From Streptomyces pseudovenezuelae (GTDB lineage: Bacteria > Actinomycetota > Actinomycetes > Streptomycetales > Streptomycetaceae): a stretch of 64,000 bases of DNA. The translations under genes were made by a program, and so were the position numbers. Positions 1-7,732 of this stretch are shown one piece after another. The stretch's first letter is position 1. The number at the start of each line of letters is the position of its first letter. The notes beneath the pieces are model-generated. The model searched no databases and was not told the origin of the DNA. It worked only from the letters and a program-made list of their open reading frames with translations. The stretch is taken from contig NZ_JARXVH010000021.1 in NCBI RefSeq assembly GCF_029892565.1, forward strand, positions 102,524-166,523. Reading direction: 5' to 3'.

Positions 1-47
1 AGCCCCCCGTGAAGAGGGCGCCACACCCGCTGTGGGGTGCAGTTGCC

Positions 48-53
48 ATCATA
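48..53 (-). promoter_or_regulatory. candidate -10 box (TATGAT) reading toward the left edge
   Basis: On the minus strand the hexamer TATGAT lies downstream of smpB and about 40 bases before a run reading CACGGGGGGCT at the window edge. Actinobacterial tmRNA begins with a GGGGCTGA-like sequence, and ssrA often follows smpB. This may therefore be the ssrA promoter, with the tmRNA 5' end at bases 1-8. No good -35 box is visible, so the call is an inference. Confidence 0.3.
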
Positions 54-114
54 CGTGAACAACGCACGCCGATGCCACCGTATTCCGGGCGGACACCCGG
101 GGGCCGCCCGGCGG

Positions 115-657
115 CTACTCGCCGCGCTGCTTGCGCTTCGCCGACGCGATCGCCCGGTCCGACTCCCGCCGGTCCTGCTTCTCGCGCAGGGTCTGGCGCT
201 TGTCGTACTCCTTCTTGCCGCGCGCGAGCGCGATCTCGGCCTTCGCGCGGCCGTCCTTGAAGTACAGGGCGAGGGGCACGATCGTGTGGCCCGTCTCCTC
301 CGACTTGGACGCCAGCTTGTCGATCTCCTCGCGGTGCAGGAGCAGCTTGCGCTTGCGGCGGACCGTGTGGTTGGTCCAGGTGCCCTGGCTGTACTCCGGG
401 ATGTGGGCGTTGTGCAGCCACGCCTCGTTCCCGTCGATCTGGACGAAGCCGTCGGTCAGGGAGGCGCGCCCCTGGCGCAGCGACTTCACCTCGGTGCCGG
501 TGAGCACGAGCCCGGCCTCGTAGGTGTCGATGATCGCGTAGTCGTGCCGTGCCTTCTTGTTCTGCGCGACGATCTTGCGCTTGCCGTCCTTGGCCTTCGC
601 GGCCCCTCCGCCCTGCTTGGGCTGGGACTCCTTGGGTACGTACATTCCCTTGCTCAT
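115..657 (-). CDS. smpB: SsrA-binding protein SmpB
   Basis: SmpB binds tmRNA and delivers it to stalled ribosomes for trans-translation. The product is about 180 aa with the family signatures KIVAQNKKARHDY near residue 30, GLVLTGTEVKSLRQGRASL, and the C-terminal basic tail KKEYDKRQTLREKQDRRESD that inserts in the ribosomal decoding site. The length is slightly longer than usual because of a Gln/Gly/Lys-rich N-terminus typical of streptomycetes. The start at 657 (MSKGMYVPKE) follows a GGAC box; ATG at 645 (MYVPKE) is an alternative. The upstream neighbour on the same strand is the S41 protease. The region immediately downstream probably holds ssrA. Confidence 0.96.
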   Translation of the reverse strand: MSKGMYVPKESQPKQGGGAAKAKDGKRKIVAQNKKARHDYAIIDTYEAGLVLTGTEVKSLRQGRASLTDGFVQIDGNEAWLHNAHIPEYSQGTWTNHTVRRKRKLLLHREEIDKLASKSEETGHTIVPLALYFKDGRAKAEIALARGKKEYDKRQTLREKQDRRESDRAIASAKRKQRGE

Positions 658-703
658 AGTGCCGTCCATTTTCGCACTACGGAGGGGTCCGAGGGAAAGT
701 CGA

Positions 704-1882
704 TTACGAAGCGTCCCCGAGCCCGCCCAGTACGGTCTCGGCCCGCTCGACGGCGGCCTGTCCCTGGGAGGTGACGTCCAGGTCGGGAGTGATGCCCCGG
801 CCGTCGACGCTGTGGCCGGAGGGGGTGCGGTAGTGACCGACGGTCAGCTCCGCGACCCCGCCGCCGGGCAGCTTGCTCGGCATCTGGACCGAGCCCTTGC
901 CGAAGGTGCGGCTGCCCACGACCACCGCACGGCCGCGGTCCTGGAGCGCTCCGGTGAGCAGTTCGGCCGCGCTCATCGTGCCGCCGTCGACGAGCGCGAC
1001 CAGGGGTCTGGTGGTGTCGCCGCCGGGATCGGCGTGCAGGGCGCGCTGCTCGCCGTCCACGTCGTACGTGGCGACGAGGCCGCCGTCGAGGAAGGCGGAG
1101 GCGGCGGTGACGGCCTCGGTGACCAGGCCGCCGGAGTTGCCGCGCAGGTCGAGGATGACGCCGGCGTCGGCGGAGGCCTGCTGCACGGCGGTGCGGACGA
1201 CGTCCCCGGAGCCCTTGGTGAAGGCGGCGATCTTGATGACGGTGATCCCGCCGGCCAGCCGCTGGACGGTGACCGAGTCGGTGGACAGCTTGGCCCGGTG
1301 CACGGTCTCGCTCCACGCGTGCGTGCCGCGCTCCAGACCGAGCTTCACCGCCGTACCGGCCGCCGCGTCCGTGGTGTCGCCGCGCAGTAAGGAGACGACC
1401 TCGGTGACCGGGCGCCCGTCGACGTACGCGCCGTCGACGCTGCGCAGCCGGTCGCCCTTGTGGATCCCGGCGGCGGCCGCGGGCGACCCGGACTGCACCT
1501 TGGTCACCTCGATCCGCCCGTCCCGCTCCCGGCGGGCCCACAGCCCGACGCCGGTGTACTGCCCGTCGAGGGCCTCCTCGAACTCCTCGTACTCCCCCTC
1601 GGAGTACACGGCCCCCCACCGGTCCCCACTCCGACTGACCGCCCGCTCGGCGGCCTCCATGGGTGACTTCCCGTCAGCCATGGCATCGGCGGCGGCCTTG
1701 GCCACGTCCTCATGATGACTGGCGGGAACCGTCGAACGGTCTTGCCCGGCAGCGGACTTCCGCTCACCCTCGGGCAGGGAACCCGTCGCCGCCCCGGCCA
1801 CCAGCACACTCGCGAAAACCAATGTCAGAGCGGCCCCGCGGCGCCTGCGGCGGGGCTGACAGAACAGGTCTCGACCTGACAT
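704..1882 (-). CDS. S41 family carboxyl-terminal processing protease with PDZ domain
   Basis: The protein is 392 aa. An Arg-rich N-terminus (CQPRRRRRGA) is followed by a hydrophobic segment at about residues 17-33, so it is a secreted or membrane-anchored serine protease. A PDZ domain (GVGLWARRE to VDGRPVTEV) spans about 105-170. The S41 catalytic core has the nucleophile Ser in GGTMSAAELL near residue 304 and the general-base Lys in TFGKGSVQ near 327. Such proteases process or degrade envelope proteins from the C-terminus. It sits between ftsX and smpB, as in other streptomycetes. Residue 165 is encoded by TTA (1388-1390), a codon read by the developmental tRNA BldA, so translation may be tied to differentiation. 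Confidence 0.93.
   Translation of the reverse strand: MSGRDLFCQPRRRRRGAALTLVFASVLVAGAATGSLPEGERKSAAGQDRSTVPASHHEDVAKAAADAMADGKSPMEAAERAVSRSGDRWGAVYSEGEYEEFEEALDGQYTGVGLWARRERDGRIEVTKVQSGSPAAAAGIHKGDRLRSVDGAYVDGRPVTEVVSLLRGDTTDAAAGTAVKLGLERGTHAWSETVHRAKLSTDSVTVQRLAGGITVIKIAAFTKGSGDVVRTAVQQASADAGVILDLRGNSGGLVTEAVTAASAFLDGGLVATYDVDGEQRALHADPGGDTTRPLVALVDGGTMSAAELLTGALQDRGRAVVVGSRTFGKGSVQMPSKLPGGGVAELTVGHYRTPSGHSVDGRGITPDLDVTSQGQAAVERAETVLGGLGDAS
1388..1390 (-). other. TTA leucine codon in the S41 protease gene
   Basis: The minus-strand codon is TTA within VSLLRGD and is in frame (164 codons after the ATG at 1882). TTA is very rare in Streptomyces and needs the bldA tRNA. Only one other in-frame TTA was noticed in the window, at 62734. 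Confidence 0.85.
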
Positions 1883-1906
1883 GCCGGTGAGTCTAGGACA
1901 AGCCGA

Positions 1907-1938
1907 AGGGCCGTACGGGCGGTTGACCGTACGGCCCT
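1907..1938 (-). terminator. hairpin downstream of ftsX
   Basis: A perfect 12-bp inverted repeat (AGGGCCGTACGG and its complement, arms 1907-1918 and 1927-1938) with an 8-nt loop lies between the ftsX stop and the start of the S41 protease gene, both on the minus strand. It probably terminates or attenuates ftsEX transcription. There is no long T run, as is usual in high-GC actinobacteria. Confidence 0.7.
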
Positions 1939-1949
1939 CTTGTCGTGCG

Positions 1950-2870
1950 TCACACCTTGAGGTACTTGCGCAGCGCGAAGAACGCAGCCAGCGCCGGCAT
2001 CAGCAGGCTCGTGGCGAGGATGAGCGGGAGCTTCGTCAGTACGGCGTCCCAGCCGATGAAGTTGATGAGGTTCAGCTTCTCGGACAGGGCCAGGCCGTGG
2101 TCAATGATGAAGTACCGGGCGACCACCAGGAATCCGCACGCGACCGAGCCGCCGATCAGTCCGGCGACGGCGGCCTCCATGATGAACGGCGCCTGGATGT
2201 AGAAGCCCGAGGCGCCGACCAGGCGCATGATGCCGGTTTCGCGCCGACGGCTGAACGCGGAGACGCGCACCGTGTTGACGATGAGCATCAGGGCGACGAC
2301 GAGCATCAGGGCCATCACCGCGCGGGCGGCCCAGTTCATGCCGTTGAGGAGCCCGAAGAGGTTGTCCAGGATGCCCTTCTGGTCCTGCACGGACTGCACA
2401 CCGTCACGGCCGTCGAAGGCGGTCGCGATGACCTGGTACTTCTCCGGGTCCTTCAGCTTGATGCGGTACGACTCCTGCATCTGGTCCGGCGTCAGGGAGC
2501 TGGCCAGCGGCGAGTCGCCGAACTGCTGCTTGTAGTGCTTGTACGCCTCGTCCTGCGACTCGTACGTCACCTGCTGGACGACCGTGGTCATCTTGTCCAG
2601 GTCGGAGAGGATGTCCTTCTTCTGGTCGTCGGTCACCGCGCCCTTGGCGCAGTTGGGGTCCGACTCGGCGTCGCTCTTGTTGCAGAGGAACACCGAGACG
2701 TTGACCTTGTCGTACCAGTAGCCCTTCATCGTGCTGACCTGATCACTCATCAGCAGCGACCCGCCGAACAGGGCGAGCGACAGGGCGACGGAGACGATGA
2801 CGGCGAACGTCATGGTCAGGTTGCGGCGGAGACCGACACCGATCTCGGAGAGTACGAACTGGGCGCGCAT
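1950..2870 (-). CDS. ftsX: cell division protein FtsX
   Basis: FtsX is the membrane half of the FtsEX complex, an ABC-type mechanotransmitter that activates peptidoglycan hydrolases at the division site. The 306-aa product has the expected layout: a cytoplasmic start (MRAQFVLSEIGVGLRRNLTM), TM1 at about residues 20-42, and a large extracellular domain of about 50-165 with two Cys residues (FLCNKS, DPNCAK). Three more membrane helices follow at about 180-200, 225-250 and 280-300. It ends in LRKYLKV, as do related FtsX proteins. It lies 36 bp downstream of ftsE in the same operon. The ATG at 2870 is the only sensible start. Confidence 0.96.
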   Translation of the reverse strand: MRAQFVLSEIGVGLRRNLTMTFAVIVSVALSLALFGGSLLMSDQVSTMKGYWYDKVNVSVFLCNKSDAESDPNCAKGAVTDDQKKDILSDLDKMTTVVQQVTYESQDEAYKHYKQQFGDSPLASSLTPDQMQESYRIKLKDPEKYQVIATAFDGRDGVQSVQDQKGILDNLFGLLNGMNWAARAVMALMLVVALMLIVNTVRVSAFSRRRETGIMRLVGASGFYIQAPFIMEAAVAGLIGGSVACGFLVVARYFIIDHGLALSEKLNLINFIGWDAVLTKLPLILATSLLMPALAAFFALRKYLKV

Positions 2871-2906
2871 GGCGTCTTCTTCAGGCCTTTCCGTGGACGG
2901 TCGCGG

Positions 2907-3596
2907 TCAGTGCTGGTAGCCGTAGACGCCGCGTGCCTGGTCTCGGACGAGGCGGCCCTGCTCCAGCTCGATGACGCGCTTGCGCATCTGGTCCACGATG
3001 TTCTGGTCGTGCGTGGCCATGAGCACGGTCGTTCCCGTCCGGTTGATCCGGTCGAGCAGCTTCATGATGCCGACCGAGGTCTGCGGGTCGAGGTTTCCGG
3101 TCGGCTCGTCGGCGATCAGCAGCTTGGGCCGGTTGACGAACGCGCGCGCGATGGCCACGCGCTGCTGCTCACCACCGGACAGCTCGCCGGGCATCCGGTC
3201 CTCCTTGCCGCCGAGCCCGACGAGGTCGAGCACCTGCGGCACGGACTTGCGGATCTCGCCCTTGGACTTGCCGATGACCTCCTGCGCGAAGGCGACGTTC
3301 TCCGCCACCGTCTTGTTCGGCAGCAGCCGGAAGTCCTGGAACACCGTCCCCAGCTGGCGCCGCATCTGCGGCACCTTCCAGTTGGACAGGCGCGCGAGGT
3401 CCTTGCCCAGAACGTGCACCTGACCGTGGCTGGTCCGCTCCTCACGGAGCACCAGCCGCAGGAAGGTGGACTTTCCGGAGCCCGAGGACCCCACAAGAAA
3501 CACGAACTCGCCCTTCTCCACTTCCAGGGACACATCCCTGAGTGCGGGGCGGGTCTGCTTGGGGTAGACCTTGGAGACGTTGTCGAATCGGATCAC
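2907..3596 (-). CDS. ftsE: cell division ATP-binding protein FtsE
   Basis: FtsE is the cytoplasmic ATPase of FtsEX. The 229-aa ABC domain shows Walker A GSSGSGKST (about residues 36-44), Q-loop VFQDFRLL, signature LSGGEQQRVAIARA, Walker B LLIADEPTGNLD and H-loop MATHDQ. The reading frame stays open far upstream, but homology begins at IRFDNVSKVYP, so the GTG at 3596 is chosen as start. This gives the standard FtsE length. It is followed by ftsX and probably co-transcribed with it. Confidence 0.96.
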   Translation of the reverse strand: MIRFDNVSKVYPKQTRPALRDVSLEVEKGEFVFLVGSSGSGKSTFLRLVLREERTSHGQVHVLGKDLARLSNWKVPQMRRQLGTVFQDFRLLPNKTVAENVAFAQEVIGKSKGEIRKSVPQVLDLVGLGGKEDRMPGELSGGEQQRVAIARAFVNRPKLLIADEPTGNLDPQTSVGIMKLLDRINRTGTTVLMATHDQNIVDQMRKRVIELEQGRLVRDQARGVYGYQH

Positions 3597-3837
3597 GGGT
3601 GCACCACGGGTCGCCGGGGGTAGATGAGCGTGACCATACGCGAGTCGGGTGTGCGAGCGCAGGCGCGGGAGTGGGTTGCGTATCGGATGTGCCCATATGT
3701 GCACGCCGGTACGGGCGCGGGGCCGTGATGCGACCCCCGCGCGCCCTTCGGAGGAACCTGGCAGAGTAGTGAGTGGGGGAACGTTCGCGGACCGGCGGGC
3801 GTTCTCCACTAGGAACCATTGGGCAAGGAGGGCGCGC

Positions 3838-4029
3838 ATGACGTACGACCGGCTGGTGTGCGCGAACTGCGCGTCGCCCGTGAGTGAGGGCCGGTGCCAC
3901 GTGTGCCGAGCCAACCGCGAGCGGCTGCAGCAGGAGAACTTCTTCGCGGGACTGAACCCCATGGCGCTGATCGCACTGCTCGCGGTGCTGATCGCGGCGC
4001 TCGCGCTGGTGGCGCACCAGACCGCGTAG
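3838..4029 (+). CDS. small zinc-ribbon membrane protein
   Basis: This is a 63-aa protein with a strong ribosome binding site (AAGGAG, about 7 nt before the ATG). Two CxxC knuckles (C8/C11 in CANC, C20/C23 in CHVC) predict a metal-binding ribbon. Residues 43-60 form one hydrophobic helix ending in VAHQTA, so it looks tail-anchored with the ribbon in the cytoplasm. It is divergent from ftsE and followed by a strong terminator, so it is probably a single-gene transcript. No function is known to me; the position beside ftsEX suggests, without proof, an envelope role. Confidence 0.75.
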   Translation: MTYDRLVCANCASPVSEGRCHVCRANRERLQQENFFAGLNPMALIALLAVLIAALALVAHQTA

Positions 4030-4049
4030 CGCGGGACCTCAGACACCCC

Positions 4050-4086
4050 GAGGGGCCCGGAGCGAGTGTGTCGCTCCGGGCCCCTC
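4050..4086. terminator. bidirectional terminator between convergent genes
   Basis: A perfect 16-bp inverted repeat (arms 4050-4065 and 4071-4086, beginning GAGGGGCCCGGAGCGA) with a 5-nt loop lies between the zinc-ribbon gene (plus) and the LAETG protein gene (minus). It can serve both. Confidence 0.88.
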
Positions 4087-4128
4087 GTCGTACGTCGGTG
4101 CACACGCTGTGTGTGCGTGCGACTACCG

Positions 4129-4734
4129 TCAGGCAGCAGCGCCGCCCCGGCCGCTCGCGAGGCGCGGCAGGAAACGGAAGCCGATGCCGCCGGCGATCAT
4201 CGTCGCGGCGCCGATCAGCAGGAACGCGGTCTGGCCGGCACCGGTCTCGGCGAGCTCGTCGCCGCCACCCTGGGCCGTGGTGTCCGAGCCCGTGTCGGTG
4301 AGGGCCGAGGAGCCCTCCTCCTGCGCGGAGGCGTCGGAGCCGCCGTCGGGGTCGGTGTTGTTGTTGCCGGTCCCGGTGCCGCTGCTCTCGGTGGGCGTGG
4401 CGGTCGGGTCGTCCGTCGGGTCCTCGGTGGGCTCCGTCGGGTCCCCGGTGGGCTCGGTCGGGTCGTCCGTGGTCGGCGGGTCCGTCGGCACCTCGGTGGT
4501 CGGCGGGTCCGTGGGCTCTTCCGGGGTGGTCGGCGGGTCCGTGGGCAGCTCGGTCGCCGGCGGAGTGGTCTCGTCGTCGAGGCCGGTGTTGACGTTCACA
4601 GCGACGCCGCTGTCGTCCACACTCGCGGTGATGTCCAGCGCCGAGGCGGCACCGGCGGCGGTCAGCGAGGCACCGGCGGCGATCACCGCGCCCGCGGCTA
4701 TCCGTGCGACACGGATCCGCGTCTTCTTCGTCAT
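4129..4734 (-). CDS. sortase-anchored LAETG surface protein with Thr/Pro-rich stalk
   Basis: The protein is 201 aa with a Sec signal peptide: KKTRIRVAR, a hydrophobic stretch, then a likely cleavage after AASA near residue 33. A short N-terminal segment (LDITASVDDSGVAVNVN) precedes a low-complexity region of repeated TDPPTT/DPTEPT units at about 58-115. The C-terminus is a cell-wall sorting signal: LAETGAG, a hydrophobic helix, then positively charged FRFLPRLASGRGG. LAXTG is the motif of class E sortases of actinobacteria, so the protein is predicted to be covalently wall-linked. No sortase gene lies in the window. The biological role is unknown. Confidence 0.82.
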   Translation of the reverse strand: MTKKTRIRVARIAAGAVIAAGASLTAAGAASALDITASVDDSGVAVNVNTGLDDETTPPATELPTDPPTTPEEPTDPPTTEVPTDPPTTDDPTEPTGDPTEPTEDPTDDPTATPTESSGTGTGNNNTDPDGGSDASAQEEGSSALTDTGSDTTAQGGGDELAETGAGQTAFLLIGAATMIAGGIGFRFLPRLASGRGGAAA

Positions 4735-5020
4735 ATGCTTGCTACCCCCAGTAGCTGATCGTCGGTGAGGCGGCGCCCGGGGCGGTGATCGACAGGGACG
4801 GCTCGTTGAGAGCCCCCCGGTTCACATGCGCCCCAGAGATACGCATGCCACCCTTCACCCTTCCCATTTTTCAGAGCAACGTCAAGGCCGTTGCGTGCGC
4901 AATGTCCAACTAAGGGCTCTATGCGATGGGTTGGAGCCTGTGAGTGTGATGTAAAACCCAGACATAAAGCAACTGCCGCCCATCGGGCGGCAGTTGCCTG
5001 GGATTACCAAGTCGACAAAA
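4735..5020. other. intergenic region upstream of the LAETG gene and downstream of prfB
   Basis: The region is relatively A/T-rich around 4840-4980, unlike its surroundings. It should hold the promoter of the LAETG gene and contains the prfB terminator described separately. No coding sequence was recognised. Confidence 0.6.
4969..4997 (-). terminator. terminator of prfB
   Basis: A perfect 13-bp inverted repeat (GCAACTGCCGCCC and its complement) with a 3-nt loop lies 24 bp past the prfB stop. On the minus strand it is followed by TTTATGT, a partial U tract. Confidence 0.85.
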
Positions 5021-6127
5021 TTACTTCTCTTGCTGCTTGCGCCAGCGAATTCCGGCCTCCAGGAACCCGTCGATCTCACCGTTGAAAACGGCCTCCGGGT
5101 TGCCGACCTCGAAGTCGGTGCGCAGGTCCTTGACCATCTGGTACGGGTGCAGCACGTACGACCGCATCTGGTTGCCCCACGAGTTGCCGCCGTCGCCCTT
5201 GAGGGCGTCCATCTTGGCCTGCTCCTCCTGGCGGCGCCGGGCGAGGAGCTTGGCCTGCAGCACGTTCATCGCGGACGCCTTGTTCTGGATCTGCGAGCGC
5301 TCGTTCTGGCAGGAGACGACGATGCCGGTGGGGAGGTGGGTCAGGCGGACCGCGGAGTCGGTGGTGTTGACGCCCTGGCCGCCGGGGCCGGAGGACCGGT
5401 AGACGTCCACGCGCAGCTCGGACTCGTCGATCTCGATGTGGTCGGTCTGCTCGACGACCGGCAGGATCTCGACACCGGCGAAGGAGGTCTGGCGGCGGCC
5501 CTGGTTGTCGAAGGGCGAGATGCGCACCAGGCGGTGGGTGCCCTGCTCGACGGAGAGCGTGCCGTAGGCGTACGGCACCTGGACCGCGAAGGTGGTCGAC
5601 TTGATGCCGGCCTCTTCCGCGTACGAGGTCTCGTAGATCTCGGTCTTGTAGCCCTTCTGCTCGGCCCACCGCAGGTACATCCGCTGGAGCTTCTCGGCGA
5701 AGTCGGCGGCATCGACGCCGCCTGCCTCGGCGCGGATGTTGACCAGGGCCTCGCGGGAGTCGTACTCACCGCTGAGCAGCGTCCGGACCTCCATCTCGTC
5801 CAGTGCCTTCTTGACGGACGTGAGCTCGGACTCGGCCTCGGCGCGGGTGTCCGGGTCGTCCTCCTCCTCGGCCATCTCGAAGAGCACGGAGAGATCGTCG
5901 ATCCGACCGCGCAGTGCCTCGGCCTTCCTGACCTCGGCCTGCAGGTGGCTCAGCTTGCTGGTGATCTTCTGCGCCTCGTCCGGGTTGTCCCACAGGGACG
6001 GCGCGGCCGCCTGCTCCTCGAGCACGGCGATGTCTGCCCTCAGCTTGTCGAGGTCCAGAACGGCCTCGATCGACTCCATGGTCGAGGAGAGGGACTTGAG
6101 CTCTTCGGATACATCGACGACTGCCAC
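5021..6127 (-). CDS. prfB: peptide chain release factor 2
   Basis: RF2 recognises UGA and UAA stop codons and triggers peptide release. The 368-aa product has the catalytic loop GPGGQGVNTT near residue 247, the stop-recognition region RISPFDNQGRRQ near 204, and the conserved HPYQMVKDLRT near the end. The frame is uninterrupted from MAVVDVSEELKSL onward, so the programmed +1 frameshift found in many bacterial prfB genes is absent, as I expect for actinobacteria. It ends with the hairpin at 4969-4997. A REP-like element separates it from the kinase gene upstream. Confidence 0.97.
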   Translation of the reverse strand: MAVVDVSEELKSLSSTMESIEAVLDLDKLRADIAVLEEQAAAPSLWDNPDEAQKITSKLSHLQAEVRKAEALRGRIDDLSVLFEMAEEEDDPDTRAEAESELTSVKKALDEMEVRTLLSGEYDSREALVNIRAEAGGVDAADFAEKLQRMYLRWAEQKGYKTEIYETSYAEEAGIKSTTFAVQVPYAYGTLSVEQGTHRLVRISPFDNQGRRQTSFAGVEILPVVEQTDHIEIDESELRVDVYRSSGPGGQGVNTTDSAVRLTHLPTGIVVSCQNERSQIQNKASAMNVLQAKLLARRRQEEQAKMDALKGDGGNSWGNQMRSYVLHPYQMVKDLRTDFEVGNPEAVFNGEIDGFLEAGIRWRKQQEK

Positions 6128-6209
6128 GTCACCAGCCTAACGGCTGTGGCAACCGGGGTCTGTCGTGAGGCGTCCCTGAGCTGTGACCGGGGCTTTCGTG
6201 GCCGTCTGC

Positions 6210-6280
6210 CGGGGGCTGCCGCCCCCAGACCCCCGCTTCGGCCTGGACGGCCTCGCCCTCAGACGCCGGACGGGCTGAAA
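6210..6280 (-). repeat. REP-like intergenic element, copy 1
   Basis: Read on the minus strand this starts TTTCAGCCCGTCCGGCGT and continues through GAGGGCGAGGCCG to GGGGGTCTGGGGGCGGCAG. It closely matches 13580-13649 in the opposite orientation and contains internal inverted repeats. It sits just downstream of the PkaB-like gene's stop. I recall similar intergenic elements scattered through Streptomyces genomes; the function may be 3'-end formation or mRNA stability. Confidence 0.75.
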
Positions 6281-6296
6281 GATGCGGACCCCGGCG

Positions 6297-7541
6297 TCAT
6301 GGCGTCGCCGGTGCCGACGTCCTCGTGTCCTGCGGGGTCGCCCCGGCGTCGTCTCCCGATGTCGCCCACCACGCGCCCGCACCCACCGCCGCGACCAGGA
6401 CCACCGTGCCCGCGCTCAACGCGATCCGGCGGCGGCGGGCGATGGCCTTGTGGCGGGCGGAGCCGGGGCGGCGGGCGCCCGCGGGGCGGGGGACTCGGGC
6501 CGTGCCGCGGGCGCCGCCGGCGAGTTCGTCGGGGGCCGGGACGCGCATCGAGGTGTGGGTGTCGCGGTTGGAGTCGGCCGGTTTGGCGCCGGGGACCAGG
6601 GGGACCGCACCGCGGCGGCGGACCGGCTCGCCCGAGGGCGGGGGCTGTTCGCCGGTGGGCGTCTCCGGTTCCTCGTCGAGCTCCGGGTCGGGCTCGTCGA
6701 CGTCCAGTGGGGGCATTCCGGCGAGCATGGGCAGCAACTCGCGCAGGCGCGCGGCCAGTTCCGAGGCGCGCAGCCGGGAGGCGGGGGCCTTGGCGAGGCA
6801 CTGGACGAGGAGTTGCCAGAGTTCGTCGGGGATGCCGGGGAGCGGGGCGACCGTCTCCGTGACATGGCGGCGCAGCACCGCGCCGGGGTGGCCGCCGCCG
6901 AAGGGGGTGAAGCCCGCCAGGAGTTCGTAGAGGACGGTCGCCAGGGCGTAGATGTCGACCGCCGCGCGCGGCGGGAGGCCCTCGACGATCTCGGGAGCCA
7001 GGTAGTCCGGCGTGCCGATGATCTTCGTGGCGCGGGTGCGGCGCGGTGAGTCGATGAGTTTCGCCACTCCGAAGTCGGTCAGGAGGGCGGGGTGCGCGCC
7101 GCCGGGGCCCAGCGGGCCCTGCATGTCGAGCAGGATGTTCTCCGGCTTGACGTCCCGGTGCACGATCCCGGCCGCGTGCGCGGCGGCGAGGCCGTCGGCG
7201 ACGTCGGCGACGATCGCGACCGCCGCCTCGGGTGCCAGTCGCCGGTCGCGGTCCAGGCGGGTGCGCAGGTCGGTGCCGCGGACCAGGTTCATGACCAGCG
7301 CGAGGTCGTTGCCGTCGACCACGAGGTCGCGGACGGAGACGACGTTCGGGTGGTCGAGGCCGAGCAGTGCCGTGCGCTCCTGCACGAAGCGTCCGACGAG
7401 TTCCTGGTCGGACGCGAGGTCCTCGCGCAGCAGCTTCACGGCGACGGGTCCCTCGGGTCCCTCGCCCAGCCACACCGTGCCGGCGCTGCCCCGCCCCAGG
7501 ATCTGGTTCGCGGTGTACCGGCTGCCGATCTTCCGTGCCAA
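6297..7541 (-). CDS. membrane-linked Ser/Thr protein kinase (PkaB-like)
   Basis: This is a eukaryote-type Ser/Thr kinase of 414 aa. Seen in sequence: a glycine loop LGRGSAGTVWLG near residue 14, the ATP-binding Lys in VAVKLL near 37, the catalytic loop IVHRDVKPEN near 123-133, DFGVAKL near 155, and an APEI-type segment (YLAPEIVEG). A Pro/Glu-rich linker (about 265-320) leads to a membrane helix around 375-395 and a short Thr/Pro-rich tail; there is no PASTA domain. Gene order (prfB, this kinase, a second kinase) matches my recollection of pkaB-pkaA in S. coelicolor. Likely substrates include the FHA protein encoded nearby, but this is an inference. Confidence 0.9.
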   Translation of the reverse strand: MARKIGSRYTANQILGRGSAGTVWLGEGPEGPVAVKLLREDLASDQELVGRFVQERTALLGLDHPNVVSVRDLVVDGNDLALVMNLVRGTDLRTRLDRDRRLAPEAAVAIVADVADGLAAAHAAGIVHRDVKPENILLDMQGPLGPGGAHPALLTDFGVAKLIDSPRRTRATKIIGTPDYLAPEIVEGLPPRAAVDIYALATVLYELLAGFTPFGGGHPGAVLRRHVTETVAPLPGIPDELWQLLVQCLAKAPASRLRASELAARLRELLPMLAGMPPLDVDEPDPELDEEPETPTGEQPPPSGEPVRRRGAVPLVPGAKPADSNRDTHTSMRVPAPDELAGGARGTARVPRPAGARRPGSARHKAIARRRRIALSAGTVVLVAAVGAGAWWATSGDDAGATPQDTRTSAPATP

Positions 7542-7732
7542 GACTGCTCCTACCGACGCGTGTTGTCGCTAAAACTACGCGTCCGAGGGGTCAACCTTCA
7601 CTGCGGAGGCGGAAATCACCCGCCAGATGTCGACAAGTCACCAACCCTGTCGTCGGTTCGTCCAGTTCGACTGATTCGCTCGCCTGGTTCGGCCGGTTCG
7701 CGCGCCCGTTGGAGGAGGTGCCGCCGGTTCGA

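Noticed and set aside
3597..4103. Longer FtsE reaching upstream to about 4103
   Set aside because: It would run through the divergent zinc-ribbon gene and add 170 non-homologous residues; GTG 3596 gives the standard length.
5021..6127. Programmed +1 frameshift in prfB
   Set aside because: The frame is continuous from the N-terminus to the stop, with no internal in-frame UGA near codon 25.
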